Shown here: positions 40,912 through 49,984 of the stretch, piece after piece
Numbering within the stretch: position 1 is the first letter of the stretch
How the letters are laid out: the number at the start of each line of letters is the position of its first letter
DNA from: JACKBK01 sp963707275
GTDB lineage: Bacteria; Chloroflexota; Anaerolineae; JAAEKA01
Assembly: GCA_963707275.1 (NCBI GenBank)
Contig: CAVPPH010000011.1
Span: 165,757-229,756, forward strand
Reading direction: 5' to 3'
DNA: 64,000 nucleotides
Notes under the pieces: model-generated
What the model was told of the DNA's origin: nothing
The model's database searches: none
The model's input: only the letters and a program-made list of their open reading frames with translations
Translations under genes and position numbers: made by a program

Positions 40912-42162
40912 TCATAGACGCGTCCTGACCCCGTAGTCAAGCACGCCCAGGCCGGCCGCGCGCCCGGTGGCAAAACAGGCTGTGAGCAGATAGCCGCCAG
41001 TGGGCGCTTCCCAGTCCAGCATCTCGCCGGCGCAAAACACGCCCGGCAGCGAACGAATCATCAGACGCTCATCGAGAGCTTCGAAGGGGACGCCACCCGC
41101 GCTGCTGATTGCCTCAGCCAGCGGCCGCGGCGCGACCAGCGGCACCGCCAGCGCTTTGATGACCGCGGCCAGACGACCAGGATCGGCAAAGTCGGCTTTC
41201 GCCACGAATTCCCACAGCAAGCCTGCTTTCACTCCCTTGATACCAATCGTTCGCTGCAAGTGACTTGCCATCGATCGGGATCCCCGCGAACGAGACAGCG
41301 CATCGGCCAGGCGTTCCAGCGACCAATCGGGCGCCAGATCAAGGCGGATCAGCGCGCGGCCGCGCGCCTCGATCTCGTCGCGCAACCGGGCGGAGATCGC
41401 ATAGATCAGGCCGCCCTCCAGACCGGTTTCCGTCACCATCAGTTCGCCCTGCTGGCGAAGCATTTCACCGGTAGCGTCAGAAAAGGCTAGCGCAACCGAT
41501 TTCAGCGGCTGACCGGCAAAGCGGGTGCGAAAGTGCTCGCTCCAGCCGACGTCGAAGCCACAGTTGGCCGGCTTGAGCGGCGCGACCGGGATGCCACGCG
41601 GCTCAAGCAGCTGAACCCAGTCGCCGGTGGATCCCAGTTGCGGCCAGCTTCCGCCTCCCAGCGCCAGCACAACAGCCGACACACGCGACAACGTCACGCC
41701 GTCGGGCGATTCGAATCGCAATGCACCGTCCTCGCTCCAGCCCTGCCAGCGATGGCGCGCGTGAAAGGTCACCCCATCGGCGAGCAGGCGCTGACGCCAG
41801 GCATACAGGATCGGCCCCGCGTGCATCACCGTGGGAAACACACGCCCCGAGGAACCGATGAAGGTGTCGAATCCCAGGTCCGCCAGCCAGGCGCGCAGTT
41901 CCTCCGGCCCGAACGCAGTCAGCATCGGTTCCAGCTGCGCGCGGCGGGCGCCATAGCGCGCCAGAAACGCCTCTGGGGATTCGGAGTGGGTGAGGTTCAA
42001 GCCGCCCTTGCCGGCGATCAGGAACTTGCGCCCCACAGAGGGCATGGCCTCGTAGAGATCGACGGGCACGCCAGCTCGGGCCAGCACCTCAGCAGCCATC
42101 AACCCGGCCGGCCCGCCGCCGATGACGGCAACTGATTTTTGGTGAGTGTGATCTGAAGACAT
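40912..42162 (-). CDS. HI0933/YhiN-family FAD-dependent oxidoreductase (TIGR03862-like)
   Basis: About 416 residues, intact. The dinucleotide-binding motif SVAVIGGGPAGLMAAEVLAR is at the N-terminus, followed by the family signature RKFLIAGKGGLNLTHSE. Also present are GSSGRVFPTVMHAGPILYAW, VVLALGGGSWPQLGSTGDW and near the C-terminus VFCAGEMLDWEAPTGGYLLT, the second FAD contact. These are flavoproteins of unknown substrate, cytoplasmic. Start choice: a frame reaching ATG 42189 overlaps a TATAAT (42188-42193), so its start would lie upstream of transcription. GTG 42174 or ATG 42162 is more likely. Confidence 0.88.
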   Translation of the reverse strand: MSSDHTHQKSVAVIGGGPAGLMAAEVLARAGVPVDLYEAMPSVGRKFLIAGKGGLNLTHSESPEAFLARYGARRAQLEPMLTAFGPEELRAWLADLGFDTFIGSSGRVFPTVMHAGPILYAWRQRLLADGVTFHARHRWQGWSEDGALRFESPDGVTLSRVSAVVLALGGGSWPQLGSTGDWVQLLEPRGIPVAPLKPANCGFDVGWSEHFRTRFAGQPLKSVALAFSDATGEMLRQQGELMVTETGLEGGLIYAISARLRDEIEARGRALIRLDLAPDWSLERLADALSRSRGSRSMASHLQRTIGIKGVKAGLLWEFVAKADFADPGRLAAVIKALAVPLVAPRPLAEAISSAGGVPFEALDERLMIRSLPGVFCAGEMLDWEAPTGGYLLTACFATGRAAGLGVLDYGVRTRL

Positions 42163-42187
42163 CGATTGCTGCACAGTCCTTTGCGCC

Positions 42188-42193
42188 ATTATA
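42188..42193 (-). promoter_or_regulatory. -10 element of the flavoprotein gene
   Basis: TATAAT on the minus strand, 25-30 bases before the chosen start. No clear -35 at the usual distance. It excludes the longest possible start of the flavoprotein. Confidence 0.4.
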
Positions 42194-42267
42194 CATCGAA
42201 TTGCACGGTCGTTGGCTACTGGTGAGCCTGCCGTGTCCCATCACCCTCGTCCAGCGGCGCATGATTC

Positions 42268-42318
42268 TTAACAGGATTTACAGGATGAAGCACTCCCAAA
42301 TCCTGTTAATCCTGTCGA
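42268..42318. repeat. Inverted repeat of AACAGGAT/ATCCTGTT type
   Basis: TTAACAGGATTTACAGGAT at 42268 is mirrored by ATCCTGTTAATCCTGT at 42300. Such AACAGGATTwACAGGAT palindromes are common intergenic filler in many bacterial genomes. It sits in the ~285-base divergent gap between flavoprotein and sugar dehydrogenase genes. Confidence 0.6.
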
Positions 42319-42447
42319 TTTCGATTCTCATTACTCCGAGTTAACTCCAATTTGGAGGCGACCAACCGAACTGACGCTCAAGAACGAGACGCCGGTCAGG
42401 ATGTAATCTCACTGGCCGGAGCACTTGACTCGTGTTATCATGGCGGC

Positions 42448-43809
42448 ATGAAACCAGCAAATATGACCCTTCTGCCGACACTCAAGATGGCAATGCAGTT
42501 GGTGCTGATCACCGGTGCACTGGTCCTGATGGCAGCCTGCTCGTCAGACATCGCTACGCCTGCGCCGGAGACCAGCCAACCGCTGCCTGTAGCCACGCCG
42601 GCGCCGATCACCGCCACAGCCACAGCCACCGCGACGGTCACTGATTCGCCGACTGCCACCCAGGCGCCGTCGGAAACGCCGACCGCAACGGCAACCGCAA
42701 CTGAAACCCCTGCGCCCACTGCCACACCAACATCAGAACCAAACCCGTCAGCGCTGAACCTGCAACTGGAAATGGTGGCCGATGGCCTGAAACAGCCCGT
42801 ATTTGCCACGCACGCCGGCGATGGCAGCGGGCGGCTCTTTATCGTCGAGAAGAGCGGGACAATCGTGGCGCTGGACGAGAATGTCACGCAACCACTTGCA
42901 TTTTTGGATATCACCGATCGGGTGGGCAGCAGTTCCAGCGAACAGGGTTTGCTGGGTCTCGCGTTTGATCCTGACTTCGCCGCCAATGGCCGCTTCTTTG
43001 TCTACTACACCGACCGCGACGGCGATACGGTCATCTCCCGCTTCCAGGCCAGCGACGACCGCACGACAGCCGATCCTGGCAGCGAGGTCGTGCTGCTGAC
43101 GCAGGATCAGCCGGCTGCCAACCACAACGGTGGCATGCTCGCCTTTGGCCCCGACGGCTACCTCTACGCCGGGCTGGGCGACGGCGGCGCGGCAGGCGAC
43201 CGCTATGGCAACGGCCAGAACCTCGGAACCATTCTGGGAACGATTATCCGTATCGATAGCAACGGCGACGAGGCGCTGGTCCCTGCGGACAATCCCTTCG
43301 TCGGCCAGGATGGCGCGCGCCCGGAGATTTGGGCCTACGGTCTGCGCAACCCGTGGCGTTTCAGCTTCGACCGTGCGACCGGCGACCTCTGGATCGCCGA
43401 CGTCGGCCAGAACCAGTGGGAAGAGATCAACTTCCAGCCGGCTGGAAGTCCGGGCGGCGAGAACTACGGCTGGCCGATCACCGAAGCCACGCACTGTTAC
43501 GAGGAGAACCCCTGCGATACCGCGGGCCTGACCATGCCGGTGGCCGAATATGAACACGGGCCAGGCTGCTCGGTCAGCGGCGGTTACGTCTATCGCGGCG
43601 CGCAGCAGCCGGCCATGCAGGGTATTTACTTCTACGGCGACTATTGCTCAGGACAGATTTGGGGACTGGCGGCCGGCGCTGACAGCCAGTGGCAAAACAC
43701 CGAACTGTTGGACAGCGGCGCGCAGATCAGCGCCTTTGGGGAAACCGAAAATGGGGAACTGCTGTTGGTAGACTACAGCGGGATGGTCTATCGGTTGGTG
43801 AACCGGTAG
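42448..43809 (+). CDS. PQQ-dependent sugar dehydrogenase (Asd/GdhB/HHIP-like) lipoprotein
   Basis: About 453 residues. The start is set at ATG 42448, where a signal peptide begins (LVLITGALVLMAACSS, lipobox); the frame upstream has no signal. A Thr/Ala/Pro-rich linker (~residues 35-95) tethers the enzyme to the membrane. The beta-propeller follows with VADGLKQPVFATHAGDGSGR, GSSSSEQGLLGLAFDPDF, NHNGGMLAFGPDGYLYAGLG (the catalytic-His region), PEIWAYGLRNPWRFSFDR, DLWIADVGQNQWEEIN and CSVSGGYVYRG, all characteristic of soluble aldose dehydrogenases. It would oxidise aldoses outside the membrane with PQQ. No PQQ synthesis genes are in the window. The gene is single and intact. Confidence 0.9.
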   Translation: MKPANMTLLPTLKMAMQLVLITGALVLMAACSSDIATPAPETSQPLPVATPAPITATATATATVTDSPTATQAPSETPTATATATETPAPTATPTSEPNPSALNLQLEMVADGLKQPVFATHAGDGSGRLFIVEKSGTIVALDENVTQPLAFLDITDRVGSSSSEQGLLGLAFDPDFAANGRFFVYYTDRDGDTVISRFQASDDRTTADPGSEVVLLTQDQPAANHNGGMLAFGPDGYLYAGLGDGGAAGDRYGNGQNLGTILGTIIRIDSNGDEALVPADNPFVGQDGARPEIWAYGLRNPWRFSFDRATGDLWIADVGQNQWEEINFQPAGSPGGENYGWPITEATHCYEENPCDTAGLTMPVAEYEHGPGCSVSGGYVYRGAQQPAMQGIYFYGDYCSGQIWGLAAGADSQWQNTELLDSGAQISAFGETENGELLLVDYSGMVYRLVNR

Positions 43810-43832
43810 GCGCCGACGGTCTATTTTAGTTT

Positions 43833-44071
43833 GGTGTATTCAACATGAGTTGATGGAGTCGGCACCCTGCGTTGAAAATTGCGCCTCACTGTCAATGCGA
43901 GCCGTCTGCGGCGAAGCAATCTCTCGCCTTTACCAGAGAGACTGCTCAACTGCACCTCGCCTGCGGCTCGGCGCAGGCGCAGGTGTCGGCGGCCGCCGCC
44001 TCGCAGTGACGACGACGGGCTATTGTCAAGTAGAATGTTCACTCCTCGGCTCAACTCAATTTGAACACACC
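43833..44071. repeat. MITE-like element with ~21-bp terminal inverted repeats, 239 bp
   Basis: GGTGTATTCAACATGAGTTG at 43833 matches an inverted GGTGTGTTCAAATTGAGTTG ending at 44071, with about four mismatches over 21 bases. The interior is GC-rich with no supported gene. The arms resemble those of the 601-688 element (GGTGTGTCCAGAATGAGTTA), so the two appear to belong to one family that may be mobilised by a transposase elsewhere. Confidence 0.55.
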
Positions 44072-44107
44072 CATTCCACTTAGAGCCAATCTACACTTGA
44101 CGCCCCG

Positions 44108-44596
44108 TTAGTCAATTGCCAGCGGCGGCCCCAGCAACTCCATGCCGTGGGCGCGCCACAGTTCCGGATCCTGCGGCGGCATCGCGTCAGCCTTGGTCAC
44201 TTCGCGGAAGAACGCTTCCATCTGGCCGGCGGGCATGAACGCGATCAGCATCCGGCCACGCGCGTCGCCGATGTGCGCCCAGACGTGCGGAACCTGTCGC
44301 GGCGCCAGCAGCGAGTCGCCCGGAGTCATGCTGAACCTTTCCCTTCCTACCTCGATGATGAACTCCCCTTCAACCGCATAGAACCACTCGTCCTGATGAT
44401 AGTGGAGGTGCCGCGCCGGTCCGCCCTTGGCGTGAAACGTATTCTCGATGACGAGCAGGCCGCTGCTGTCCTGCGGCACAACTTTGAAAGCAATGACGCT
44501 GATGCCAAGTCCGCGATGTTCGCCGAAGCGGTCCGCGCCGCCGGCGACCGTCAGGATCTGCGAATCTCCGTCCAGTGACTGCGTACCCTTGTTCAT
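44108..44596 (-). CDS. Cupin-domain protein
   Basis: 162 residues from ATG 44596, which has GAGGTG six bases upstream; longer starts lack a site. A single cupin beta-barrel is visible. Motif 1 is HLHYHQDEWFYAVEGEFIIE (His, His and Glu as metal ligands) and motif 2 is PGDSLLAPRQVPHVWAH (final His). The family includes small dioxygenases, isomerases and sugar- or ligand-binding proteins, and nothing here selects among them. No signal peptide, so cytoplasmic. It stands alone, between the MITE-like element and the kelch-like lipoprotein gene. Confidence 0.88.
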   Translation of the reverse strand: MNKGTQSLDGDSQILTVAGGADRFGEHRGLGISVIAFKVVPQDSSGLLVIENTFHAKGGPARHLHYHQDEWFYAVEGEFIIEVGRERFSMTPGDSLLAPRQVPHVWAHIGDARGRMLIAFMPAGQMEAFFREVTKADAMPPQDPELWRAHGMELLGPPLAID

Positions 44597-44738
44597 TTCA
44601 CACCTCATCTTCCGGTTCAAACGAATTCCGCACAACTTCGCGGCCAGCGCGGCTCGCCTTGCCCGGCATTATTTCCCGCCAGCCAGGTCAATGAAAGTTT
44701 CCGCGGCGTACGCGGCGTGGACATTATCGCCGCGTCGC

Positions 44739-45923
44739 TCACGGTTGATAAATCCAGGCGCTGGTCTGCGGGCCGCGGTTCTCGCCGTATCCGCCGGTGA
44801 TCAGCACGCGGCCGTCGGGCAGGAGCGCGCTGGCCGAGAACTGGCCCACCATACGCGCCTCGCCACCGACCAGCGTAAACGCGTCGGTCTGCGGGTCGTA
44901 CACTTCGGCCTGCGTTGCGCCTCCCGCCAGCAGCACCCGTCCGTCAGGCAGCAGCAGCGACGTACCGTTGTGCTTGTAGCGCGGCCGTTGCATGTCTTCG
45001 CCAGCGCGGAAGGCGCTGCTGTTCGGATCATAGATCTCCGTGCTGGTGTAGACACCGCGGTTATCCCGTTCATCGGTTCCGCCGGTAATCAGCACCTGTC
45101 CGTCAGTCAACAGCACGGCATCGTGCTTGTGGCGGCGGATTGCCAGATCGCCGGCTGGCGCAAACGACCCGCTGACTGGATCGTAGATTTCCGCGCTGGT
45201 GTACAGTTCGATGGCCTCCCGCCGGCCCTGATGCCCGCCGACGACCAGGACGCGACCATCTGCCAGCCGCACCGCCGCGTGGCTTTCGCGTGGGAAACTC
45301 ATCGAACCCGTAGGAGTGAAGGCCGCGCTGGCAGGATCGTACAACTCGGTGCTGGACAGGAAGGTCCAGCCCGTGCCGACGCCGCCGATGAGCAGCACGC
45401 GGCCGTCTTGCAGCAATACGGCCTGATGGTTGGCCCGCGCACTGGTCATAGGGCTGGCCGAAGCAAACGTGCCGCTGGCCGGGTCGTAGACTTCCGCGCT
45501 CTTGAGGTACTCTCCCTGCGCGTCGTAGCCGCCGGCCAGCACAACCCTGCCGTCGGCCAGCAGCGTGGCGGTGTGGCTGTGACGGGGTGTCAGCATTGGC
45601 CCGGTCGCGGCGAACATGCCCGTCACAGGGTCGTAGACCTCCGCGTCCGCGGCGCTGTTCTCCTCGCGCATGAATCCGCCAGCCACCAGCACGCGCCCAT
45701 CCGGTAGCGTGGTCGCCGTGTGGGCCGCCCGCGCGCTGCCCATGGTTCCAGTCGCGACGAGGACTCCTGCGACAGCCGGCGCGCTGGTTTTCGTGACCAC
45801 TGGCGCCCTGGTTGGCAATGCAACCGGAACGGCAATTGGATCCGCCGGTTGTTGGCAGCCCGCCAACACCGCGCCAGCCAGCGCGAATATGAGAAAGGAC
45901 ATCTTTAAGACAATCGTACGCAT
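44739..45923 (-). CDS. Kelch-like beta-propeller lipoprotein
   Basis: 394 residues from ATG 45923 (AGAAGG five bases upstream). The signal ends in a lipobox (AGAVLAGCQQP). About seven ~50-residue kelch repeats follow, each of the form PR-H-A-LL-DGRVLVAGG then AEVYDP-SG-F (for instance HTATTLPDGRVLVAGG and TAEVYDP-like text). They build one closed propeller outside the cell membrane. The repeat form matches galactose-oxidase central domains, but the copper-ligand residues of that enzyme are not evident, so a binding role is more likely. Intact, monocistronic. Confidence 0.85.
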   Translation of the reverse strand: MRTIVLKMSFLIFALAGAVLAGCQQPADPIAVPVALPTRAPVVTKTSAPAVAGVLVATGTMGSARAAHTATTLPDGRVLVAGGFMREENSAADAEVYDPVTGMFAATGPMLTPRHSHTATLLADGRVVLAGGYDAQGEYLKSAEVYDPASGTFASASPMTSARANHQAVLLQDGRVLLIGGVGTGWTFLSSTELYDPASAAFTPTGSMSFPRESHAAVRLADGRVLVVGGHQGRREAIELYTSAEIYDPVSGSFAPAGDLAIRRHKHDAVLLTDGQVLITGGTDERDNRGVYTSTEIYDPNSSAFRAGEDMQRPRYKHNGTSLLLPDGRVLLAGGATQAEVYDPQTDAFTLVGGEARMVGQFSASALLPDGRVLITGGYGENRGPQTSAWIYQP

Positions 45924-46027
45924 AGCAACCTTCTGACAGACAGTGGCGCAGGTCGATACACCAGACACTCACTACCCACCTTGACGACCAGCAGAAGGTT
46001 CAGACCAGATTAGCGCCTGGCATAATG

Positions 46028-46071
46028 AAAGCGGTGCGGTTGGAACATACCATGTCCTAACCGCACCGCTT
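46028..46071 (-). terminator. Terminator of the eight-gene minus-strand operon
   Basis: A perfect 13-bp stem, AGCGGTGCGGTT and AACCGCACCGCT, around an 18-base loop. On the minus strand it is followed by TTTCATTAT. It lies about 80 bases after the stop at 46151. Confidence 0.72.
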
Positions 46072-46150
46072 GAGCAAACGTGTATTCGCTAAACCTGGCT
46101 AATGCGCTGCCAGATCAGCCTGTCTATTGTTGAGCCAAACGCCTGGCCAG

Positions 46151-48322
46151 TTACGGTGCGCGTGTGGCGACGATGGCGATTTGATCGCCAGTCGTGCGCA
46201 TATCCAGCGTGTTGCCGTTGATACTGAAGGTGGTTGCCGATTGCAGCGCAGCCAGGAACTCGGCCTCCTGTGCCATGACTCCCTCCGGTTCAGGACAGAA
46301 CAGTGAGGTCGAGCCGGGCTGTCCGACAGTGATGTTGTTGCCGTTCACTTGATAGAAGGCAAAGTAGCTGTTGCAGCCAGCCGTGCCGGTCACCTGCCCA
46401 TCCGCGCCGAAGTTCATGCTGATGGCCGTGCCGCCGATCAGCGTGATCACCGCCTGGCGACCGTTGTTGTAGTTCACCACATTCCAGCGGGTTCCCGACA
46501 GCGAGTTGGTTGGCGGCGGCGGGGGAGCGGGATTGACATTGATCGTTACCTGACGGAATTGGGTCGAGCCGTCGCGCATCTGTACGCGCATCTCATAGGT
46601 GGTTGTGACGGGCGGGCAGACGACCTCGTTGCCCTGTCCGGCACGCGGGAATCGGTTATACGCCTGGCCTTGCGGGTAGACCCAAACTGCCTGGACGTTC
46701 TGCACGGACCAGTTGATGGTGGCGCACTGCCCTTGATCGATGGTTGTCCGGTCGGCCCAGAACGCGATCTCGGTGGTGGGCGTTGCCAGCGGCAGTGGAG
46801 TCGCTGTCGGAGCGGGCGCAGGAGTTGGCGTCGCCGGCCGCGGTGTGGGTGTGGGCGGCAACGGCGGCGACTCAATCACCGGGACATCGTCGGCATTGGT
46901 TGCAGTCACGAAACTGGCCGATACCCAACCAACGCCGCCGGGCGCAGACGGGACCGAAACGACCCACCAGTTACCGTCGGCGCTGCGACCAACGATCTCG
47001 CCGACATCGCCATTGCGGGCGACGCCGATCACCGGGAAGGCCGTGCCGGGACCGGTGCGGATGTTGAGCGCCTGCGCGCCGGTCACGACGCCGGTGGGCG
47101 TCGACGGCTCTGGCGCAGGCTCTGGCAGATCCACGATGGCCCGCCGGGTCATCAAAACCGCCATCTGATCTGCGGCCGTGCGCATCTCCAGCATATCGCC
47201 GCGGATGCTGTAAGTGGCAGCGCTTTGCAGGGCAGCCAGATACTCGGTTTCCTGATCCATCACGCCTTCGGGTTCGGGGCAGAACCGCATGGAGACGCCG
47301 GGCATGCCGATCGAAATGGCATTGCCATCCACACTGTATTCAGCAAAGTACTGGTTGCAGCCGGCGTTGCCAGTCACGGTGCCTTCAGTATCGAAGTAGG
47401 CGGTGACCTCTGTGTCCACCAGCATGCCGACGACAGCTTCCCGGCCGTTGTTGTAGTTCACCACATCCCACGCCGTGTCGGTCAGATCCGATGAGGCGGC
47501 ATCGAAGGTCGCCAGCGTCTGGCTGCCGTCGCTGAGGGCCAGTTGGCCGTCGGCAACGCTGAAGGTCGTGGTGGCAGCCAGCGCGGTCATGAACGCCGTC
47601 GCTTGGGCCATCACCGCATCCTCGCAGGCCATCATCGTCGAAGCGCCCGGCTGGTTGACCGTGAGGCTGTCGCCGTCCTCAGTATAGGTCGTGTTGAACT
47701 GGTTGCAGCCGTCTGACCCGGACAGCGTGCCGTCCGCGCCAAACGTCACCGTGACCGATACATCAGCCAGCACCGCGGCGTCGCCCAGCGTGTTCAGGGT
47801 CCAGCTTGTACCGGCCAGAGCTGCGCTTGCAGCTGGCGCTTCGCCGGTTTCGCCCTCAGCTTCTGTAGTGGCGACAAAGGTCGCCAGGATCTGGTCGCCA
47901 TCGCGCAGCACCAGTTGTCGCTCACTGCCCAGAAAGCCGGTCGTGGCTGCCAATGCAGCCGAATAGGCCGCGGCCTGGTTCATGACCGGCTCCTCGCAGG
48001 CCATCATGGTTGAAGCCATGGGCTGGTCGATGGTCAGGCTGGAACCGTCCTGCGTGTAGCTGGTGCTGAACCGATTGCAGCCGTCGGAGCCAGACACCGT
48101 GCCATCCGCCCCGAAGTCCAGAGTGACCAGGACATCTGCCAGCGGCAACGCGCCGTCCAGTGAACTCAAAGTCCAGTTGGTGCCGGCAAGGTCGAACGCG
48201 GCGACCGGAGCCGCATCCGGAGCGGCGTCAGGTGCTTCGATCGGCAGGGTGCCGGGTTGGCATGCCGCCAGCGCCAGGGCAAGAACGAACAACAGAACAC
48301 CGATCTTCGATAGGGAACGCAT
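46151..48322 (-). CDS. Multi-META lipoprotein with SH3 and Ig-like domains
   Basis: Intact 723-residue protein with lipobox LALALAACQP. Four META (HslJ-type) domains: ~45-150 and ~165-275 (GTNWTLSSLDG; GTSWTLNTLGD; both with GSDGCN and STMMACE), a third ~280-390 (WDVVNYNNGREAVV, GNAGCNQYFAEYS) and a fourth at the C-terminus (~610-723, WNVVNYNNGRQAVI, GTAGCNSYFAFYQ). Between the third and fourth lie a bacterial SH3 domain (ALNIRTGPGTAFPVIGVAR, VGWVSASFV), a Pro/Thr linker and an Ig-like domain (FWADRTTIDQGQCATINWSV). Such proteins are thought to act at the envelope in stress or ligand binding. It is the last gene of a compact operon and is followed by a terminator. META pairs 1-2 and 3-4 are each other's closest relatives, pointing to internal duplication. 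Confidence 0.9.
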   Translation of the reverse strand: MRSLSKIGVLLFVLALALAACQPGTLPIEAPDAAPDAAPVAAFDLAGTNWTLSSLDGALPLADVLVTLDFGADGTVSGSDGCNRFSTSYTQDGSSLTIDQPMASTMMACEEPVMNQAAAYSAALAATTGFLGSERQLVLRDGDQILATFVATTEAEGETGEAPAASAALAGTSWTLNTLGDAAVLADVSVTVTFGADGTLSGSDGCNQFNTTYTEDGDSLTVNQPGASTMMACEDAVMAQATAFMTALAATTTFSVADGQLALSDGSQTLATFDAASSDLTDTAWDVVNYNNGREAVVGMLVDTEVTAYFDTEGTVTGNAGCNQYFAEYSVDGNAISIGMPGVSMRFCPEPEGVMDQETEYLAALQSAATYSIRGDMLEMRTAADQMAVLMTRRAIVDLPEPAPEPSTPTGVVTGAQALNIRTGPGTAFPVIGVARNGDVGEIVGRSADGNWWVVSVPSAPGGVGWVSASFVTATNADDVPVIESPPLPPTPTPRPATPTPAPAPTATPLPLATPTTEIAFWADRTTIDQGQCATINWSVQNVQAVWVYPQGQAYNRFPRAGQGNEVVCPPVTTTYEMRVQMRDGSTQFRQVTINVNPAPPPPPTNSLSGTRWNVVNYNNGRQAVITLIGGTAISMNFGADGQVTGTAGCNSYFAFYQVNGNNITVGQPGSTSLFCPEPEGVMAQEAEFLAALQSATTFSINGNTLDMRTTGDQIAIVATRAP

Positions 48323-48368
48323 AGTGTGGTAATCCTTTCGTGTTGCGATGCTGGCGTTGCGGTTGAGG

Positions 48369-49103
48369 TTATTTCAACGCCAGGGACATGATTGCATAGA
48401 GAGACAACCCACCGATGTACAGCACGCCGGCGAACCCCGGCTCGCCTTCGCGATTCGCTTCTGGAATGATACCTTGGACGATGGTTGTGGTCAAGAATCC
48501 GGATGCCAGAGCTGCCAACACGAATCTGAGATCCAGCGACTGATTTTGCAATACCAGAAAGCCCAGCAGAGCGCCGCCGGTCATAGCCACCATGAACAGA
48601 ATAGACAACAATCGGCGACGCTCTCTTGCCATGCCTTGTTGTTTGGCTGTTGAAATAGTGACAAAGGCCAGCGGCGCCGTGCTGATTGCCAGGCCCAGCG
48701 CCAACAGCAGCCCCGTCCGAAGAGTCAGCGTGGATCCGATGCCGATTACCATGCCGTCGATCAGCAGGTCCGCCAGGATGCCGATGTACAGACCCAACGA
48801 GGTGGGGCCGTCTTCGGCCGAGGGCCGGCGGGCCAACACGCGCGTCGAGGCGTACTCCAGCACGATGTAGAGCACGCCGCCGATGAAGAACGCCAGGACG
48901 ATCCACCCGTACTGGCCGCCGCGCACCGCGGGCGGCATCAGGGTGAACGCAACGAGCGCCGTGATGATCCCGGCGGCGAATTGGAGCGCAGCGCTGACTA
49001 CTTTATGTGAGACATCGAATCTTTCGGCCACCGGCGCGCCGAGATAGGTCAGGCCTGCCGCGAACGCTGCGATCCCGACGACCGCTACGAAGTCATTTGT
49101 CAG
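48369..49103 (-). CDS. ZIP-like multi-pass membrane protein lacking the canonical His
   Basis: About 244 residues if translation begins at CTG 49103, which overlaps the preceding stop as CTGA with GGAGGAG a few bases upstream; a GTG at 49031 would cut off the first helix (VAVVGIAAFAAGLTYLGAPV). About eight hydrophobic segments. GILADLLIDGMVIGIGSTL lines up with the fourth helix of ZIP metal transporters (H-x3-DG), but Asp replaces the usual His and the HEIPEG-like motif of helix 5 is missing. Metal specificity, if any, must differ. Last but one gene of the operon that starts at 56092. Confidence 0.62.
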   Translation of the reverse strand: MTNDFVAVVGIAAFAAGLTYLGAPVAERFDVSHKVVSAALQFAAGIITALVAFTLMPPAVRGGQYGWIVLAFFIGGVLYIVLEYASTRVLARRPSAEDGPTSLGLYIGILADLLIDGMVIGIGSTLTLRTGLLLALGLAISTAPLAFVTISTAKQQGMARERRRLLSILFMVAMTGGALLGFLVLQNQSLDLRFVLAALASGFLTTTIVQGIIPEANREGEPGFAGVLYIGGLSLYAIMSLALK

Positions 49104-49321
49104 GGGTGCTCCTCCTCAGCGGCGGGTGGCTCAGTGGGGCGGGCCTGGACGGCGCCGGCGTCGTCGCCAGCGATCTTCGCGTGGGCTCGGCTGAGGTGCC
49201 CGTGCAACCGCTCCTTGTTCTCTCGCTCAGACTGGATGAGCGCCTCGGCGAAGCGCGTCAGCAGCGCCACCAGCAGGCCGATTCCACTCACGCGCACCCT
49301 TGTGTGTCGAAAATCGTTCAT
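49100..49321 (-). CDS. Small hypothetical protein with one hydrophobic helix
   Basis: 73 residues. ATG 49321 overlaps the upstream stop (ATGA) and its own stop overlaps the next start, so it is translated as a link between the TRIC-like and ZIP-like genes. The first half has VSGIGLLVALLTRFAEALIQ; the second is charged, then acidic/proline-rich. No known family. Confidence 0.6.
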   Translation of the reverse strand: MNDFRHTRVRVSGIGLLVALLTRFAEALIQSERENKERLHGHLSRAHAKIAGDDAGAVQARPTEPPAAEEEHP

Positions 49322-49972
49322 CGCGCTTCCGTGTCCGGCAGCACCGCCTGTGTCCGCCAGTCATAGCGTATCGCCAGCACCCGGATGGTGAAGAACAGGC
49401 CGATGACGATCCAGGCTGCGATGGTCGCAGCGACGTGCAGGTAGACCTCCAGCACCACGAACAGGATGCACACGACGAACGCGGCCGACAGGTAAAACCT
49501 GCCCGGCTTGAGGACGACCGGCGTATCGCCAACCATCAGGTCGCGCAGGATGCCGCCGCCGAAGCCATTGACCATGCCGATCAGCACCACGCCGGGTAGC
49601 GGCACCTCAGCAGCCAGGGAGAGCTGCATCCCGATGACGGCAAAGGCCGGCACGCCGAGCGCATCGATCACGTTGATCAGGTTCGATCCACCAACGTCAT
49701 GCGGGCGATCCGGTCGACGGAAGAAGCCGACCGCGATGGTGGCGAGCATGGTAATGATGAGGTACCAGCCATTGGTGAGCACGGGCGGCATCGTCTGCAG
49801 GAAGAGGCCGTCACGCAGCGTGCTGCCGCCGGTCGCCGCCAGCAAGGCGATCACAAAGACGCCGGCCAGGTCGTAGCGTTTATGCATGCCGACGATGGCG
49901 CCGCTCAGCGCCCACAGGAACAGAGGCGAAGTAGGCGAAGAGCGGCGGAATCTGGAATTCAGGCGGCAACAT
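49318..49972 (-). CDS. TRIC / UPF0126-family membrane protein (YicG-like), one frame shift
   Basis: About 218 residues. The start MLPPEFQIPPLFAYFA at 49972 is in a different frame from LFLWALSGAIVGMHKRYDLA, and the shift lies near 49935. The family signature is clear: ALLAATGGSTLRDGLF in the first half and GMVNGFGGGILRDLMVG in the second, the two glycine-rich pseudo-repeats of TRIC-type trimeric cation channels. Seven membrane helices fit. It follows the AbgT-type gene by 12 bases in the same operon. Confidence 0.85.
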
Positions 49973-49984
49973 CCACTGGCGCTC

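Noticed and set aside
44739..45923. Galactose oxidase
   Set aside because: Only the kelch repeats match; copper ligands and the thioether Cys-Tyr pair are not evident.
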